Source of the DNA: Pedobacter schmidteae
Lineage (GTDB): Bacteria > Bacteroidota > Bacteroidia > Sphingobacteriales > Sphingobacteriaceae
NCBI RefSeq assembly: GCF_900564155.1
Contig: NZ_LS999839.1
Location: 3,221,097-3,285,096, forward strand
Direction of reading: 5' to 3'
DNA: 64,000 nt
Shown piece by piece: positions 26,194-35,812 of this stretch. Made by a program: the position numbers and the translations under genes. Within the stretch, counting starts at the first letter, position 1. Each line of letters starts with the position of its first letter. The notes below the pieces were generated by a model. That model was not told where the DNA came from. It was given only the letters and a program-made list of their open reading frames with translations, and did no database searches.

Positions 26194-26856
26194 CTACCAG
26201 GGTTGGTATGGATAAACAATTTTTGATGCCCTCATCGGGTATACATCTTCGTAATTTGTGGTAATGGGTGGGGTCACGGTGGTTTGTCTTCTATATACAT
26301 CACCTTGCCATACCAGCTGAACCGATGGGGAGCCCACGCCCTGATGGGTAAAATAAGTGTTAAATACGGTAGTATTGTAAGTCATTCCTCCAGCCGTAAT
26401 GGTAGGCGTCATTGGAAACATCATCATATCTTCCACGCGTTTTATCCATACGTATCCAGGACTAAATTCAGTAGGCCAGGCAATACCACTTGTTACAACA
26501 GCGCTAAACCGTATTTTGTGATAGTTTGGCCCTGGAGGCGCGAGTTGAATTTCCGGGTATTCAATCGTTTCGGTCTCCAGGTTAAAAATGGTGCTTTTTT
26601 TCGATTGAGGCTTTTGATTGCTAATGGTAACATCTGCTTTTTCTTTCACGATACCACCGTCATGGTAGTACGTTGTCATGATACTATCATCCAGATTTAC
26701 AAATACAGAGTCAATTTTTCTACCGTTGATAGGCGGATAGTTGGATTTTTTGGAAGAGATTGCAGGTAGTTTGTTTTCTTGTTCCTGGATTGGTGACTTT
26801 TTACAGCCAAAGACGAGAGCACTTAATATAAGAAGCGCTAATAGGTTTTTTTTCAT
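26194..26856 (-). CDS. Lipoprotein of unknown function, 220 aa
   Basis: The lipobox VFGC (Cys18) follows a clear signal helix (NLLALLILSALVFGC), then comes a Lys/Ser/Pro-rich linker. The rest is beta-rich with many Thr/Pro/Tyr and repeats of the type TTxxxPxxTxxY. It is probably attached to the periplasmic face or outer membrane. No family is recognised and it stands alone between a terminator and a divergent gene. Confidence 0.75.
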   Translation of the reverse strand: MKKNLLALLILSALVFGCKKSPIQEQENKLPAISSKKSNYPPINGRKIDSVFVNLDDSIMTTYYHDGGIVKEKADVTISNQKPQSKKSTIFNLETETIEYPEIQLAPPGPNYHKIRFSAVVTSGIAWPTEFSPGYVWIKRVEDMMMFPMTPTITAGGMTYNTTVFNTYFTHQGVGSPSVQLVWQGDVYRRQTTVTPPITTNYEDVYPMRASKIVYPYQPW

Positions 26857-26902
26857 TTTTAAATTAGTAATTTTATGATAAAATAAATTAATGTGATCAA
26901 AT

Positions 26903-27370
26903 ATGAAAAAAACAAACGAGAAATTCTACCTGTCCTCGTTTAAGTTATATCCCGGTTTTTCTACAGCTGAAGTTAATTCCTGCCATGTATCTATGGAGAT
27001 CGTTTCTGATTTGCGGCGCCAGCAGGATGAACAAAAAAAACTATATACAAAGATTAGGATACGTTTGGAAAACCAGGCGGGTGAAAAAATGTTGAAATCC
27101 AAATTCTTGGGTAGTTTTTTGTTTGAACCGGAGGAAATAGAGGCAGATAGAGGTACATTACTTAATTGTTACGAAGCGTATTTTGTGGCGATTTATTCAT
27201 TTTTTGAGCATTTTGTTTCTGGTGATGTTAATGCTGCGATAAAAAAACAAATAGACCCGAATATCTTTGTGAATTCGGTAAATGGCGTAAAGGTGATGTT
27301 CGAGGGGTATGATATTTATCCACGAAATTGGGGACCGGCAGGTAAAGCCGAAATTCCACTTGATGTTTAG
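26903..27370 (+). CDS. Hypothetical protein, 155 aa
   Basis: No signal peptide. An N-terminal charged beta-pattern (FYLSSFKLYPGFSTAEVNSC; KKLYTKIRIRLENQ) is followed by helical NCYEAYFVAIYSFFEHFVSG and a C-terminal FEGYDIYPRNWGPAG. The arrangement vaguely recalls SecB-like folds, but no diagnostic motif is present. It is divergent from the lipoprotein gene, the starts being 46 bp apart, so the two may share regulation. Confidence 0.6.
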   Translation: MKKTNEKFYLSSFKLYPGFSTAEVNSCHVSMEIVSDLRRQQDEQKKLYTKIRIRLENQAGEKMLKSKFLGSFLFEPEEIEADRGTLLNCYEAYFVAIYSFFEHFVSGDVNAAIKKQIDPNIFVNSVNGVKVMFEGYDIYPRNWGPAGKAEIPLDV

Positions 27371-27495
27371 CGCTTTTTTGAGTTGTTTGCTTGGGTAATT
27401 CGGAGCATATGGCTAATGAATGCCACAGAGATTATTTTCAATTCTAAGAGGCAAATCTGTATGTTTAGTACATTTAGGAATTGGTATTTATAAAA

Positions 27496-28014
27496 ATGAC
27501 ACTTTACCACTCATCAAATAATGATCTTGCGCCTGGTGATGTTATTGCACCCGGCAATTGGGGAAAAATGGTATTTTACTCCAGGGTTGACCATCACCTT
27601 TGGAAAAGAGAAATGACACTTGAGACGATGAGGATCTGGAGCTTTGCCGAAAAGCCCTCCAGGTTAAAATGTACATTCGCTTGTGATAATTTAAATACGA
27701 TGGTTTGTTACCATGTTAAGGAAAACCCTGAAGGGTTTATCTATCAGGTAGAAGCTGTGGATGCTCATGCCCCAATGCATAAAGGAGATTTTAATGCTGT
27801 TGCGGTCCCAAAGGGATATCCTGGCAATATGTGGGAAATTGCTTCAAGATATTGGAATTACGATTTAAAATCGAATATGGCCGAATGGCCAGGCATAGAA
27901 TGTTCGGAGATTCTAGTAGGATCGGGTTTAAGAGTGATCCAAAAAATACCAGGAGAGCTCATAAAAAAGAAAGCCAGTGAATTGATTGTACCTTCAGATC
28001 CGATCCAGTCATAA
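27496..28014 (+). CDS. DUF2441-like protein (possible ADP-ribosyltransferase fold)
   Basis: 172 residues from the ATG (an upstream TTG would add five). The order YHSSNNDLAPGDVI, NWGK, the WKREMTLETMRIWSFAEKP segment ending in SRLKCTFAC, and FIYQVEAVD resembles DUF2441, a family placed with ADP-ribosyltransferase-like folds. The catalytic status cannot be judged. It lies 101 bp upstream of a 378-residue protein with a HEPN-like motif. This could be a two-gene defence or toxin unit (inference). Confidence 0.55.
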   Translation: MTLYHSSNNDLAPGDVIAPGNWGKMVFYSRVDHHLWKREMTLETMRIWSFAEKPSRLKCTFACDNLNTMVCYHVKENPEGFIYQVEAVDAHAPMHKGDFNAVAVPKGYPGNMWEIASRYWNYDLKSNMAEWPGIECSEILVGSGLRVIQKIPGELIKKKASELIVPSDPIQS

Positions 28015-28115
28015 GCGTTGGCTGAATTAGAAGGGTTTTCTAAATATTCTGTATTCAGCAATTTGATAATGTTTTAAAGGGAGTAGATTTTAGACCTGAT
28101 TATGATGTATATACA

Positions 28116-29252
28116 ATGACGAAAGGATTTAATAGTAAACTTGATAAAATAGCTGATATATGGAATTATTTTATTTTGCAGTATAAATATTGCTCAGGTA
28201 AAATTAGGTTTAATGAGGATATCAAAACAAACTATTTTGGTGATATTCTGGGATATTTTCAAGACACTATTGAAATTATAGCTTCTAAAAAACGTTACTC
28301 AGACTATTCATATAAATTTGTATTTACTATTAGTTTTTTACAAGCTATTTACGTCCAGCAAGATTTAATTGAAGAAATGCTTGAGATTTTTAAAACCGGC
28401 ATTAATAAAGGCGATCTAAAACAAGACGAGAATTATACAATTAACCGGGAGATCAGAAACGAACTTGTAGGACACCCTATTCGAAAGTTTGAAGGAAAAT
28501 TAATCTCATCAACGCTTTTTAGCTATCAAAACAATCAAGACGAAATAGAGTATTTAAGATACCACCGGGACAACAACTTTAATTATGAAGGTAAACGGTT
28601 TAAAATAGTCGAGATTCAACAAAGGCATGAGAAATTTCTTGAAAAATATTTCGATTTGATACTTGTTAAACTTAAGTCAATATTAGATGAATATTCGGCA
28701 GAATTAGATAAGCTTGAACAAGTAATCGAAAACAAAACTTTCGACACGGTACTTAAGCTGGTGGAGTTGTATTTTGAATCTATTTTTGAGTCGGATTTTA
28801 TTTATGATAAAGTTTCCTTGATTAAAGTATACGGTCGCCGAAATGAACATAAACGGTATCAGAGTTTTATAGAAAGGTTTTATGCCGATTTAAAAGGAAG
28901 CCTGGTTGAAAAGAGGGCCTTCGCTAAAGATATTTTTGAGAAAAAGAGAATTGATAATTTAGCAGATAATAAGCCTGTTGACCTGAATGTAGAAATTGTT
29001 TTTACGAAACCGGGTGACAGGACGGTACAAATACAACCTTCGAAAGTAACGTATCATTACGAAATCGGTAAACTTGCTACCAGACGTAATTTAAATGACT
29101 TTCGATTTTTTGGCAAAGTGCTCAAATCAAAATGCCAGGGTAACAGTTTAGTTTTAGAAGAACTGCGCCATATGGAATTAAATATATACGATGAAATTGA
29201 GTACTATACCGCGTTGAGGTTAATATCTAAAGAATTGCGGGAAGATAATTAA
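28116..29252 (+). CDS. HEPN-like protein of unknown function, 378 aa
   Basis: Strongly helical and charged. An N-terminal four-helix region ends with REIRNELVGHP (Arg114, His120; R-X5-H), the motif of HEPN RNases and of HEPN-fold proteins. A long helical middle (residues 180-290) and a beta-rich end follow. I infer a HEPN-fold nuclease or binding module; no exact family is known to me. Codons are AT-rich. It is the last intact gene before the conjugative element segment. Confidence 0.55.
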   Translation: MTKGFNSKLDKIADIWNYFILQYKYCSGKIRFNEDIKTNYFGDILGYFQDTIEIIASKKRYSDYSYKFVFTISFLQAIYVQQDLIEEMLEIFKTGINKGDLKQDENYTINREIRNELVGHPIRKFEGKLISSTLFSYQNNQDEIEYLRYHRDNNFNYEGKRFKIVEIQQRHEKFLEKYFDLILVKLKSILDEYSAELDKLEQVIENKTFDTVLKLVELYFESIFESDFIYDKVSLIKVYGRRNEHKRYQSFIERFYADLKGSLVEKRAFAKDIFEKKRIDNLADNKPVDLNVEIVFTKPGDRTVQIQPSKVTYHYEIGKLATRRNLNDFRFFGKVLKSKCQGNSLVLEELRHMELNIYDEIEYYTALRLISKELREDN

Positions 29253-29288
29253 ATGCATAGATCTGATTGAGGCCCAGGATTAAGATTT

Positions 29289-29402
29289 TTAGACTTCTAT
29301 CTGATATATCCTTGATTCTTCTCCCCATGGGTGATAACCTTGTCCAATGTAACTGAACCCGTATTTTTCGTAATAACCGGTATGGTCTGTGCTTAAATTG
29401 AG
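29289..29402 (-). pseudogene. C-terminal fragment of a GNAT acetyltransferase gene
   Basis: The minus strand reads [20 protein letters not shown] and then [13 protein letters not shown] before a TAA stop. This is the standard end of a GNAT. Upstream in the same frame is a stop codon after one more residue, and no CoA-binding half is present within the next 280 bases. The gene was therefore cut, probably when the conjugative element or a neighbouring segment inserted. The stretch from 29403 to 29682 holds no other gene I can see. Confidence 0.8.
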
Positions 29403-29682
29403 CTGTTATACAAATATAAATTAATGACAGCTAAAACTGGCAATGGAAAGCATTAGGAGGTTAATTGATTTACGCTAAGCAGGATTGATTTTCTTGGGAG
29501 CTACGGGTATTCCCGTATTTCTTATTTTACGTTTTTTTCCTTACAATTTCTTTTTTTCAGCTGGTTAGATTCGGGGTTTAAAGCTTTTTAGGCCTATGAT
29601 GAAACTTTACTTTTTCCCGGCTGATGTGATGAATTAATACCAGTTAACGGGTGCCGGCAGGGGTTCACTAAATCTATTACTT

Positions 29683-30534
29683 ATGCGTAAGAACAATAAT
29701 GCTAAACAGGAGTTCCGTGACCTTCGGCTGAAGCTGAAGGCGATTTCCTCGCGTGGTGATTTTTCTTTGATGGGGCGTTTTAATGAGTCGATTTCCTTGA
29801 TCAATGCTTTTCTGGCGGTGGTCAGGGAGCGGGTGACGATGGTGGCTTTTAAGGATCAGCTGGAGGAGATCTATTTTTTTAAGTTTGAGAAGCCGGAGTA
29901 TTATGCGCTCAAGATCTATGAGGTTTCTTTGTTCGGGATTTTGAACCAGCGCCCTGTTGGTACCGATGAGATGCTGCGAGATTATTATCTGGAGGAGCTG
30001 ACTTTTATTTCCCGGTTTTTTAAGCAGTACAGTTTTTTGTATGAGTATTACCGCTCTGGTTTTACGCAGATGGATGAGTTGCTTTTTTTGCGGGAGGGGA
30101 TGGCACCTGATGTGCTTTTGCCGGAGTTTTGGGAGCTGGACCCGGAGTTTTCTACCCCGGGGGATTATTTGTTTTCTAAGTTTATTGCGTATGAGGGGCT
30201 TCGAGAGTTTATCCTGGGGGAGATTCGGGTATTGGAGGTGCGGGCGGCTTCGGCTGGTGTGGGTGTGGCTGCGGATAAGAAGTGGTTTGACTGGACGGGG
30301 GAGGTGATCAATCTGGTGGAGCTGGGTTATGCGATTTATCTCTCCCGGCAGTTGGGTAAGGCTTCGCTGACAGAGATTTTCCATTGGCTGGAGGTGAGTT
30401 TTGGGGTGGAGATCGGTATTCCGGCGAACCGTTTCAGGGAGATCAAGCGGAGGAAAAGGTTGTCACGTACACACTTTTTAGACCAGATGCGCAAAAGTTT
30501 GCTGGATTATATGGATAAGGATGATGGGGTTTAG
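29683..30534 (+). CDS. rteC: RteC-like regulator of conjugative element excision
   Basis: 283 residues. The C-terminal half matches RteC proteins: FDWTGEVINLVELGYAIYLS, ASLTEIFHWLEVSFGVEIG, FREIKRRKRL and FLDQMRKSLLDYM. RteC of CTnDOT activates excision genes under RteA/B control; here it stands at the left end of the transfer operon. The codon use is very G/T-rich, like the following tra genes and unlike the AT-rich gene before it, which marks a boundary between DNA of different origin near 29.3-29.6 kb. Confidence 0.9.
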   Translation: MRKNNNAKQEFRDLRLKLKAISSRGDFSLMGRFNESISLINAFLAVVRERVTMVAFKDQLEEIYFFKFEKPEYYALKIYEVSLFGILNQRPVGTDEMLRDYYLEELTFISRFFKQYSFLYEYYRSGFTQMDELLFLREGMAPDVLLPEFWELDPEFSTPGDYLFSKFIAYEGLREFILGEIRVLEVRAASAGVGVAADKKWFDWTGEVINLVELGYAIYLSRQLGKASLTEIFHWLEVSFGVEIGIPANRFREIKRRKRLSRTHFLDQMRKSLLDYMDKDDGV

Positions 30535-30560
30535 GGCTGCTAGTGCGGGTTTTTTAGGTT

Positions 30561-31250
30561 TTGAGGGATTTATTTATCTCTAGTAGTGATAAAGGATTTT
30601 TGGGGCTGCTGAATTTTGTCTTGTTGCCTGCTGCAATGTCGTGGTGGGTTAAAAGAACAAATGATATGAGTTTACAGGAATTTACATGGCAACAGTTTTT
30701 GGTTGCCGCTGTGGTGCTGAGTGCGCTGTGGGTGCTGGGTGTCTGGCTGATCTACTGGCGGCCTTTGTCGCGGGGTGGTTTAAGTGCTGGGAGGGGGAAT
30801 GGGATGCATAATGCGGGTGATGCTTTGCCGCACAGCTGGCAGGATGAGGTAGATGAGTTTAGTACGGTTGACGCTCTGGATGATGGGTTGATGGGGAAGC
30901 CTGCGCTGGAGCATGGGGTGAGTGTGCTGGATGCGGATGAGTTCAGTTTTGTGCCGCTGGAAGAGCTTGGAGAGCGTGAAGAGCATGGAGATCAGTTTGA
31001 AGGGAAGCGGATAGGGGTTGAGGGTTTGCTGGCTGACCTGGATGATGCTAAGGAGGAGATCAAGGGGATTTGCCGAATTCTGGAGAAAGAGGATGGAAAT
31101 AAGGAGGATTTCTTTGCGCTTTTTGAGGTGGTAAGGCTGAAATATCCTAAGGTGGTGGTGCCTGAGCTTTTAGCTGAACTGAATGATTTTATCAGGGAGC
31201 AGGTGCCGTTTTATTTATCTAAGCAGGAGCTGGATAGCCTTTGGCTGTAG
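30561..31250 (+). CDS. TraD-like conjugative element protein (tentative)
   Basis: 229 residues if the TTG start is used; ATG starts at 30636 or 30666 would shorten it and remove the first part of the membrane region. There are two hydrophobic segments near the N-terminus (LLNFVLLPAAMSWWV and FLVAAVVLSALWVLGVWLIYW) and a long acidic cytoplasmic domain. Position between RteC and TraE suits the small membrane protein called TraD in CTnDOT-type elements; the name is by position and topology. Confidence 0.6.
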   Translation: MRDLFISSSDKGFLGLLNFVLLPAAMSWWVKRTNDMSLQEFTWQQFLVAAVVLSALWVLGVWLIYWRPLSRGGLSAGRGNGMHNAGDALPHSWQDEVDEFSTVDALDDGLMGKPALEHGVSVLDADEFSFVPLEELGEREEHGDQFEGKRIGVEGLLADLDDAKEEIKGICRILEKEDGNKEDFFALFEVVRLKYPKVVVPELLAELNDFIREQVPFYLSKQELDSLWL

Positions 31251-31338
31251 GCTGGTTTTTTTTCTGTTTTGTTTTGCTTTCCCTGCCGAAGAGTTAATGG
31301 CGGAGTTTCCGCTGATCGGGGAATATTAAACAAGAATT

Positions 31339-31692
31339 ATGAGAAAAAATAAGAGTGGTCTTTCGGGGCCGGAGAAAAAGGTGTTGGGCCGTTTCTGGCT
31401 GCTTTCGGTGGTGTTTTGCGCGTATAATGTGTTGAGTGTTTTTGTTGCGCGTGCCCAGGATGGTGATGCGGGGATAAGAGCTGCTACGGATCAGGTGGCC
31501 GGATATTTTGAGACGGGATGTGATTTGGTTTATGCGATCGGTGCAGTAGTGGGCTTGATCGGATCGGTTAAGGTATTTAACAAGTGGAACAGTGGGGAGC
31601 CAGATACCAATAAGGTGGCAGCGGCCTGGTTTGGTAGCTGTATTTTCCTGGTGATTGTGGCTACGGTACTGAAGTCCTTCTTCGGGGTTTAG
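31339..31692 (+). CDS. traE: Conjugative transposon protein TraE (DUF4134 family)
   Basis: 117 residues with two membrane helices and the family pattern GIRAATDQVAGYFETGCDLV, YAIGAVVGLIGSVKVFNKWN, then AAWFGSCIFLVIVATVLKSFFG. TraE is a small inner-membrane component (VirB2-like pilin region) of the Bacteroidota conjugation machine. It is first of the TraE-F-G set. Confidence 0.9.
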   Translation: MRKNKSGLSGPEKKVLGRFWLLSVVFCAYNVLSVFVARAQDGDAGIRAATDQVAGYFETGCDLVYAIGAVVGLIGSVKVFNKWNSGEPDTNKVAAAWFGSCIFLVIVATVLKSFFGV

Positions 31693-31827
31693 AAGAGCCT
31701 GTAGGAGAGCGAGTAGAAGAGCGCGTAAGTAGGTTGAAATGTGAATGGATCAGCCGGGCAGGACAGATCGGCCTGTCTAAGAATGGCCTAGAGGTCTTGC
31801 CTGGCTGGTTTTAAAAGAAATGAAAAT

Positions 31828-32211
31828 ATGAGTTCAATATATCAGATCAATAAGGAGATTAACAGGCCCATAGAATTTAACGGTTTGCATGGTCAGTACA
31901 TTGCGTATCTGGCTGTAGGACTGGTGCTATTGCTGGTCTGCTTTGCGCTGCTGTACATTTTAGGGGCGCCACTGGTACTGGTGCTGCCGCTGATTTTGGG
32001 ATTGGGGGGAGGGCTTTTCTTTGCGGTAACGGGTTTGTCTAAAAGGTTTGGGGTGCATGGGTTGAGTAAGTATATGGCTAAGCGGGGATTGCCTGATTAT
32101 GTGAAGTTTTCTTCCAGGCGGGTGTTTACGGGTTTGAAGCGTGCTGGATTGGGTACTGGTCTTGGTGTTGCGCGTAGGTCTGGGTTTAATTTGGAAAGGA
32201 GAGGGACATGA
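31828..32211 (+). CDS. traF: Conjugative transposon protein TraF (DUF4133 family)
   Basis: 127 residues. It begins with the family signature SIYQINKEINRPIEFNGLHG, then two membrane helices and a basic end (LSKYMAKRGLPDYVKFSSRR). VirB3-like role in the inner-membrane complex. Its stop overlaps the TraG start by 4 bases. Confidence 0.92.
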   Translation: MSSIYQINKEINRPIEFNGLHGQYIAYLAVGLVLLLVCFALLYILGAPLVLVLPLILGLGGGLFFAVTGLSKRFGVHGLSKYMAKRGLPDYVKFSSRRVFTGLKRAGLGTGLGVARRSGFNLERRGT

Positions 32212-34682
32212 TCGAGATTGAAAAAATACTGCCGGTCTGGAAGGTGGAACGTGATGCGATGATCTCGATGGTCGGGGATATGACTATTGCCTATGAGGTG
32301 AGTTTACCGGAGATTGGTACGCAATCTGAAAAGGAGTTTGAGGCCTCTCATCAGGCTTTTGTAAAGGCTTTGCGGGTACTGACCCCGGGGACGGTGTTTC
32401 ACAAAGCGGATTGGTTCATTCGTTCAAAAGTGGGTGCTGGTGGTAGTAATGGTGGTAGCAGTTCCGGTAATGTCCTGACTGCTGCTTCCGACCAGTTTTT
32501 TAAGGGCAGGGAGTACCTGGATCATCAGTGTTTTATCTTTTTAACGCAGAAACCTGCGGGCAGGAAATTGTCTTCCTCGGCTTATTCGAATATCCTTCGC
32601 AAATCTATTGCTCCTGTGGGAGCTGCTGATGAAAAGCTGTTTACAAAGTTTTTATCCGCTTCAGGGCAGTTTGAGCGCATTCTTTTAGACGGTGGCGCTG
32701 CTGTGTTGCGTAGGCTCAGTGATGATGAGCTGGCGGGAACGGCGAATAAGCCGGGGATTATCGAGCGGTATTTGTTTTTGCTGGGTAGAGATCAGCACTC
32801 GGTGATCCGTGATGTGCATTTAAAGGATGAGATCAGGGTTGGGGATAAGCGGGTGGAACTATATACGCTGGCTGATGCTTTGGATTTGCCGTCTGTTTGT
32901 GGTTCGAGGATCAATTATGAGAAGTATTCTACGGATCGTACCAAATTCAGTATTGGTTTTGCTTCACCTTTGGGGCAGCTTTTGGATTGCGATCATATTT
33001 ACAACCAGTTTATTTTTATTGGGGATGCGGCAAAGACGATTAAACGTTTGGAGGCTAAAAAGCTGCGTTTGCAATCGCTTTCTGCTTATTCCAGAGAAAA
33101 TGCGGTGTCGCGTGATGCGTGTAATGATTTTTTAAATGAGGCGGTTGCTTCGCAGCGAATGCCGGTGAAAGCGCATTTTAATGTGATGGCCTGGTCGGAT
33201 GATCCTTTGGAGCATGCGGAGTTGAAAAATAAGGTTGGTTCTGCAATGGCACAACTGGATGCAGTTTGTAAGCAGGAGACTGATGGTGCTGCGCAGGTTT
33301 GGTATGCCGGGATGCCGGGTAATGAGGCAGATTTTCCGATGAATGATTGCTTTGATACGTTTGCAGAACAGGCGGCTTGTTTTTTGAATGTGGAAGGTGG
33401 GGCAAGGTCTGATCAGATGGGCTGGCGATTGGGGGACCGGCTTTACGGGCGGCCTCAAAATCTGGACCTGTTTAATGGGCCGATGCGTTCAGGATTGATC
33501 ACCAACCGCAATCTTTTCATCTGCGGTTCTTCAGGCGCAGGTAAGAGCCTGGCGATGAATGGGCTGCTTAGATCACTGTATGACCAGGGGACGCACTGCG
33601 TGACCATTGACATTGGCGGCAGTTATGCGGGGCTATGTGAAGCGGTCGGGGGATATTATTTTACATATACTGAAGAAAACCCGATCAGGTTCAATCCTTT
33701 TTATATCGGAAAAGACGATGTGCTGGACATTGAGAAGAAGGAGAGCCTGAAGACTTTGCTGATTGCACTCTGGAAGAAGGAAGGAGATAGCTTTAAACGA
33801 TCTGAATATGTAGCGATTTCTGGTGCGATTACGCTGTATTATGAGTATCTGGCTTTGCATCCCAAGATTTTTCCATGCTTTAATTCCTTTTATGATTTCC
33901 TGATGCAGGAGTATATGCAGGTGCTGGAAGACGGAAAGGTGAAGGAGAAGGACTTTGATCTGGGCTCTTTTATGTATGTTCTGAATCCTTATTATAAAGG
34001 TGGGGAATTTGATTACCTGCTGAATGCTACCGAAAACCTGGACTTGTTGAATGAACGCTTTATCGTCTTTGAGCTGGACAATTTGAAGTCGCATGAGATT
34101 TTGTTTCCAGTGGTTACGATCATCATTATGGAAATGTTCATTTCCAAGATGCGTAAGCTGAAAGGGCAGCGTAAAATTCTGGCCATTGATGAGGCCTGGG
34201 TAGCGATTGCTAAGGCGGGTATGAGTGGATTTATCAAGTATCTATACAAGACGGTTAGGAAATTCAACGGGATTGCTGCGCTGATCACCCAGGAGGTAGA
34301 TGATTTGATTTCTTCGCCCATTATCAGGGAATCGGTGATCAATCTCTCTGATACTAAAATCTTACTGGACATGCGAAAATTCATGAATAAGTTTGATAAG
34401 ATCCAGGAGGTGCTGGGCTTGTCAGATAAGGCTAAAACCTTGCTGTTGTCATTGAACAAGGCGAATGAGGAAGGCAAGCAATACCGGGAAGTTTTTATTG
34501 ACCAGGGCGGGCAGCGCATGAATGTGTACCGGAACGAGATTAGTTTGGAAGAATATCTGGTCTATTCTACTGAGGAAACCGAAAAAATGAAGGTACAGGA
34601 ATATGCTGCTCGTTACGGGGGCATTCTTCAAGGAGTCAGGGTGCTCGCCAGAGAAATCCGGGAAGGAAAGACGCTGTTGTAA
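32208..34682 (+). CDS. traG: Conjugation system ATPase TraG (VirB4-like)
   Basis: 824 residues. The Walker A motif is GSSGAGKS (about residues 438-445) after FNGPMRSGLITNRNLFICG, and the Walker B is KILAIDEAW (about residue 656). The C-terminal SDTKILLDMRKFMNKFDKIQ region is typical of the family. This is the energising ATPase of the type IV secretion machine. The length is usual for TraG of CTnDOT-type elements, so the gene is intact. Confidence 0.95.
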   Translation: MIEIEKILPVWKVERDAMISMVGDMTIAYEVSLPEIGTQSEKEFEASHQAFVKALRVLTPGTVFHKADWFIRSKVGAGGSNGGSSSGNVLTAASDQFFKGREYLDHQCFIFLTQKPAGRKLSSSAYSNILRKSIAPVGAADEKLFTKFLSASGQFERILLDGGAAVLRRLSDDELAGTANKPGIIERYLFLLGRDQHSVIRDVHLKDEIRVGDKRVELYTLADALDLPSVCGSRINYEKYSTDRTKFSIGFASPLGQLLDCDHIYNQFIFIGDAAKTIKRLEAKKLRLQSLSAYSRENAVSRDACNDFLNEAVASQRMPVKAHFNVMAWSDDPLEHAELKNKVGSAMAQLDAVCKQETDGAAQVWYAGMPGNEADFPMNDCFDTFAEQAACFLNVEGGARSDQMGWRLGDRLYGRPQNLDLFNGPMRSGLITNRNLFICGSSGAGKSLAMNGLLRSLYDQGTHCVTIDIGGSYAGLCEAVGGYYFTYTEENPIRFNPFYIGKDDVLDIEKKESLKTLLIALWKKEGDSFKRSEYVAISGAITLYYEYLALHPKIFPCFNSFYDFLMQEYMQVLEDGKVKEKDFDLGSFMYVLNPYYKGGEFDYLLNATENLDLLNERFIVFELDNLKSHEILFPVVTIIIMEMFISKMRKLKGQRKILAIDEAWVAIAKAGMSGFIKYLYKTVRKFNGIAALITQEVDDLISSPIIRESVINLSDTKILLDMRKFMNKFDKIQEVLGLSDKAKTLLLSLNKANEEGKQYREVFIDQGGQRMNVYRNEISLEEYLVYSTEETEKMKVQEYAARYGGILQGVRVLAREIREGKTLL

Positions 34683-34724
34683 CGTAAAAAAATAATCAAT
34701 CTATAAACCTTTAAAATCTATCTT

Positions 34725-35099
34725 ATGAGAACCTTGAAAAATCTGATCGTATTATTAGTTATCGCAATGTTGTTCTGTGCGGGCTGTTTTAAGTCCGAAG
34801 CTGATCTGAATGGAACCTATATCAATCATGCGGCAAGTGAGTTTAGTATTGCTGATGATACGTTGGTGGTTGAACACGTTTCAGGACTGGATTACCTGAT
34901 CCACCGAAAAACGGGTTACTTGTTGCTAGATGATGCTGGTAGACCCGGAAAACGGGTACTGGAAAAGGAAGAGTGGAAGGCCGTTTTTGATGCAGGATCA
35001 GGCACCATGACCGAGAGCAGTAAAGGCCGGATGATTTCCTTCGATAAGGATAAAGGCGTATTAAAGCTGGAGAACAGTCTTTTCCAGCGAATCAATTAA
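34725..35099 (+). CDS. Conjugative-element lipoprotein, 124 aa
   Basis: Signal peptide with lipobox FCAGC (Cys21), then a lipocalin-like small beta domain: LNGTYINHAASEFSIADDTL, a LDYLIHRKTGY strand and an end LENSLFQRIN. Small lipoproteins of this kind stand between TraG and TraI in Pedobacter-type elements. A structural role in the envelope part of the channel is likely (inference). Confidence 0.75.
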   Translation: MRTLKNLIVLLVIAMLFCAGCFKSEADLNGTYINHAASEFSIADDTLVVEHVSGLDYLIHRKTGYLLLDDAGRPGKRVLEKEEWKAVFDAGSGTMTESSKGRMISFDKDKGVLKLENSLFQRIN

Positions 35100-35110
35100 C
35101 AGAATTTAAG

Positions 35111-35812
35111 ATGAGACATATAATTAAATGTATGAGAACCTATATGGTTGTCCTGCCTTTTAGTGCCATGACTTTGCTGGTGGCTTTGCCCACGGGAGCT
35201 ACGGCGCAGATCGCTTTTATTGAGGTGATCAAGGCAGGCGTAAAGAAAGTGATTAAGGCGGTTGACCTGAAGGTTCAGCGCCTGCAGAACCAGACGATCT
35301 GGTTGCAAAATGCACAAAAAGTGATTGAGAACCAGTTGAGTAAGTTTAAACTGACGGAGATCGCGGATTGGACGGAGCGGCAGAGAGTGTTGTATGCGGA
35401 CTATTACCAGAAGCTATGGGAAGTAAAATCTCTGATCGCTACTTATCAGCGGATCAAAGACCTGGCGCAGACGCAGGCGGCTATTGTAAAGGAATACCAG
35501 TGGGCGATCGGGCTTTTTCATAAGGATAAGCATTTTTCGGTAGATGAGCTGCTGCACATGGAGGAGGTTTATAGGGGAATACTGGAAGCGAGCGTGAAGA
35601 ACCTGGATCAGGTGTTTATGGTGATTAATTCCTTTAAAACCCAGATGAGTGATGCGGCGAGAATGGAGCTGATTGATGCGGCGGCTAAAGCAATGGATCA
35701 GAATTATTCGGATTTGCGGGCTTTCAATAATCAGAACATTACCCTTTCCATACAGCGTTCGGGATCTGATTTGGAAATTAAAAATTTAAAGCGTTTGTAT
35801 GAGATTGAGTAG
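35111..35812 (+). CDS. traI: Conjugative transposon protein TraI-like
   Basis: 233 residues. Signal peptide (TYMVVLPFSAMTLLVALPTG) followed by a helical protein with KLWEVKSLIATYQRIKDLAQ and a QNITLSIQRSGSDLEIKNLK end. The start could also be the second ATG 21 bases later. The name follows position (between TraG and TraJ) and similarity to two further paralogues downstream. Its end overlaps the next start by 14 bases. Confidence 0.75.
   Translation: MRHIIKCMRTYMVVLPFSAMTLLVALPTGATAQIAFIEVIKAGVKKVIKAVDLKVQRLQNQTIWLQNAQKVIENQLSKFKLTEIADWTERQRVLYADYYQKLWEVKSLIATYQRIKDLAQTQAAIVKEYQWAIGLFHKDKHFSVDELLHMEEVYRGILEASVKNLDQVFMVINSFKTQMSDAARMELIDAAAKAMDQNYSDLRAFNNQNITLSIQRSGSDLEIKNLKRLYEIE

Noticed and set aside
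29677..30384. Long open frame of 235 codons on the minus strand opposite RteC
   Set aside because: It is a shadow of the RteC gene, made possible by G/T-rich codons; its translation is rich in Leu/Arg/His/Pro with no domain.
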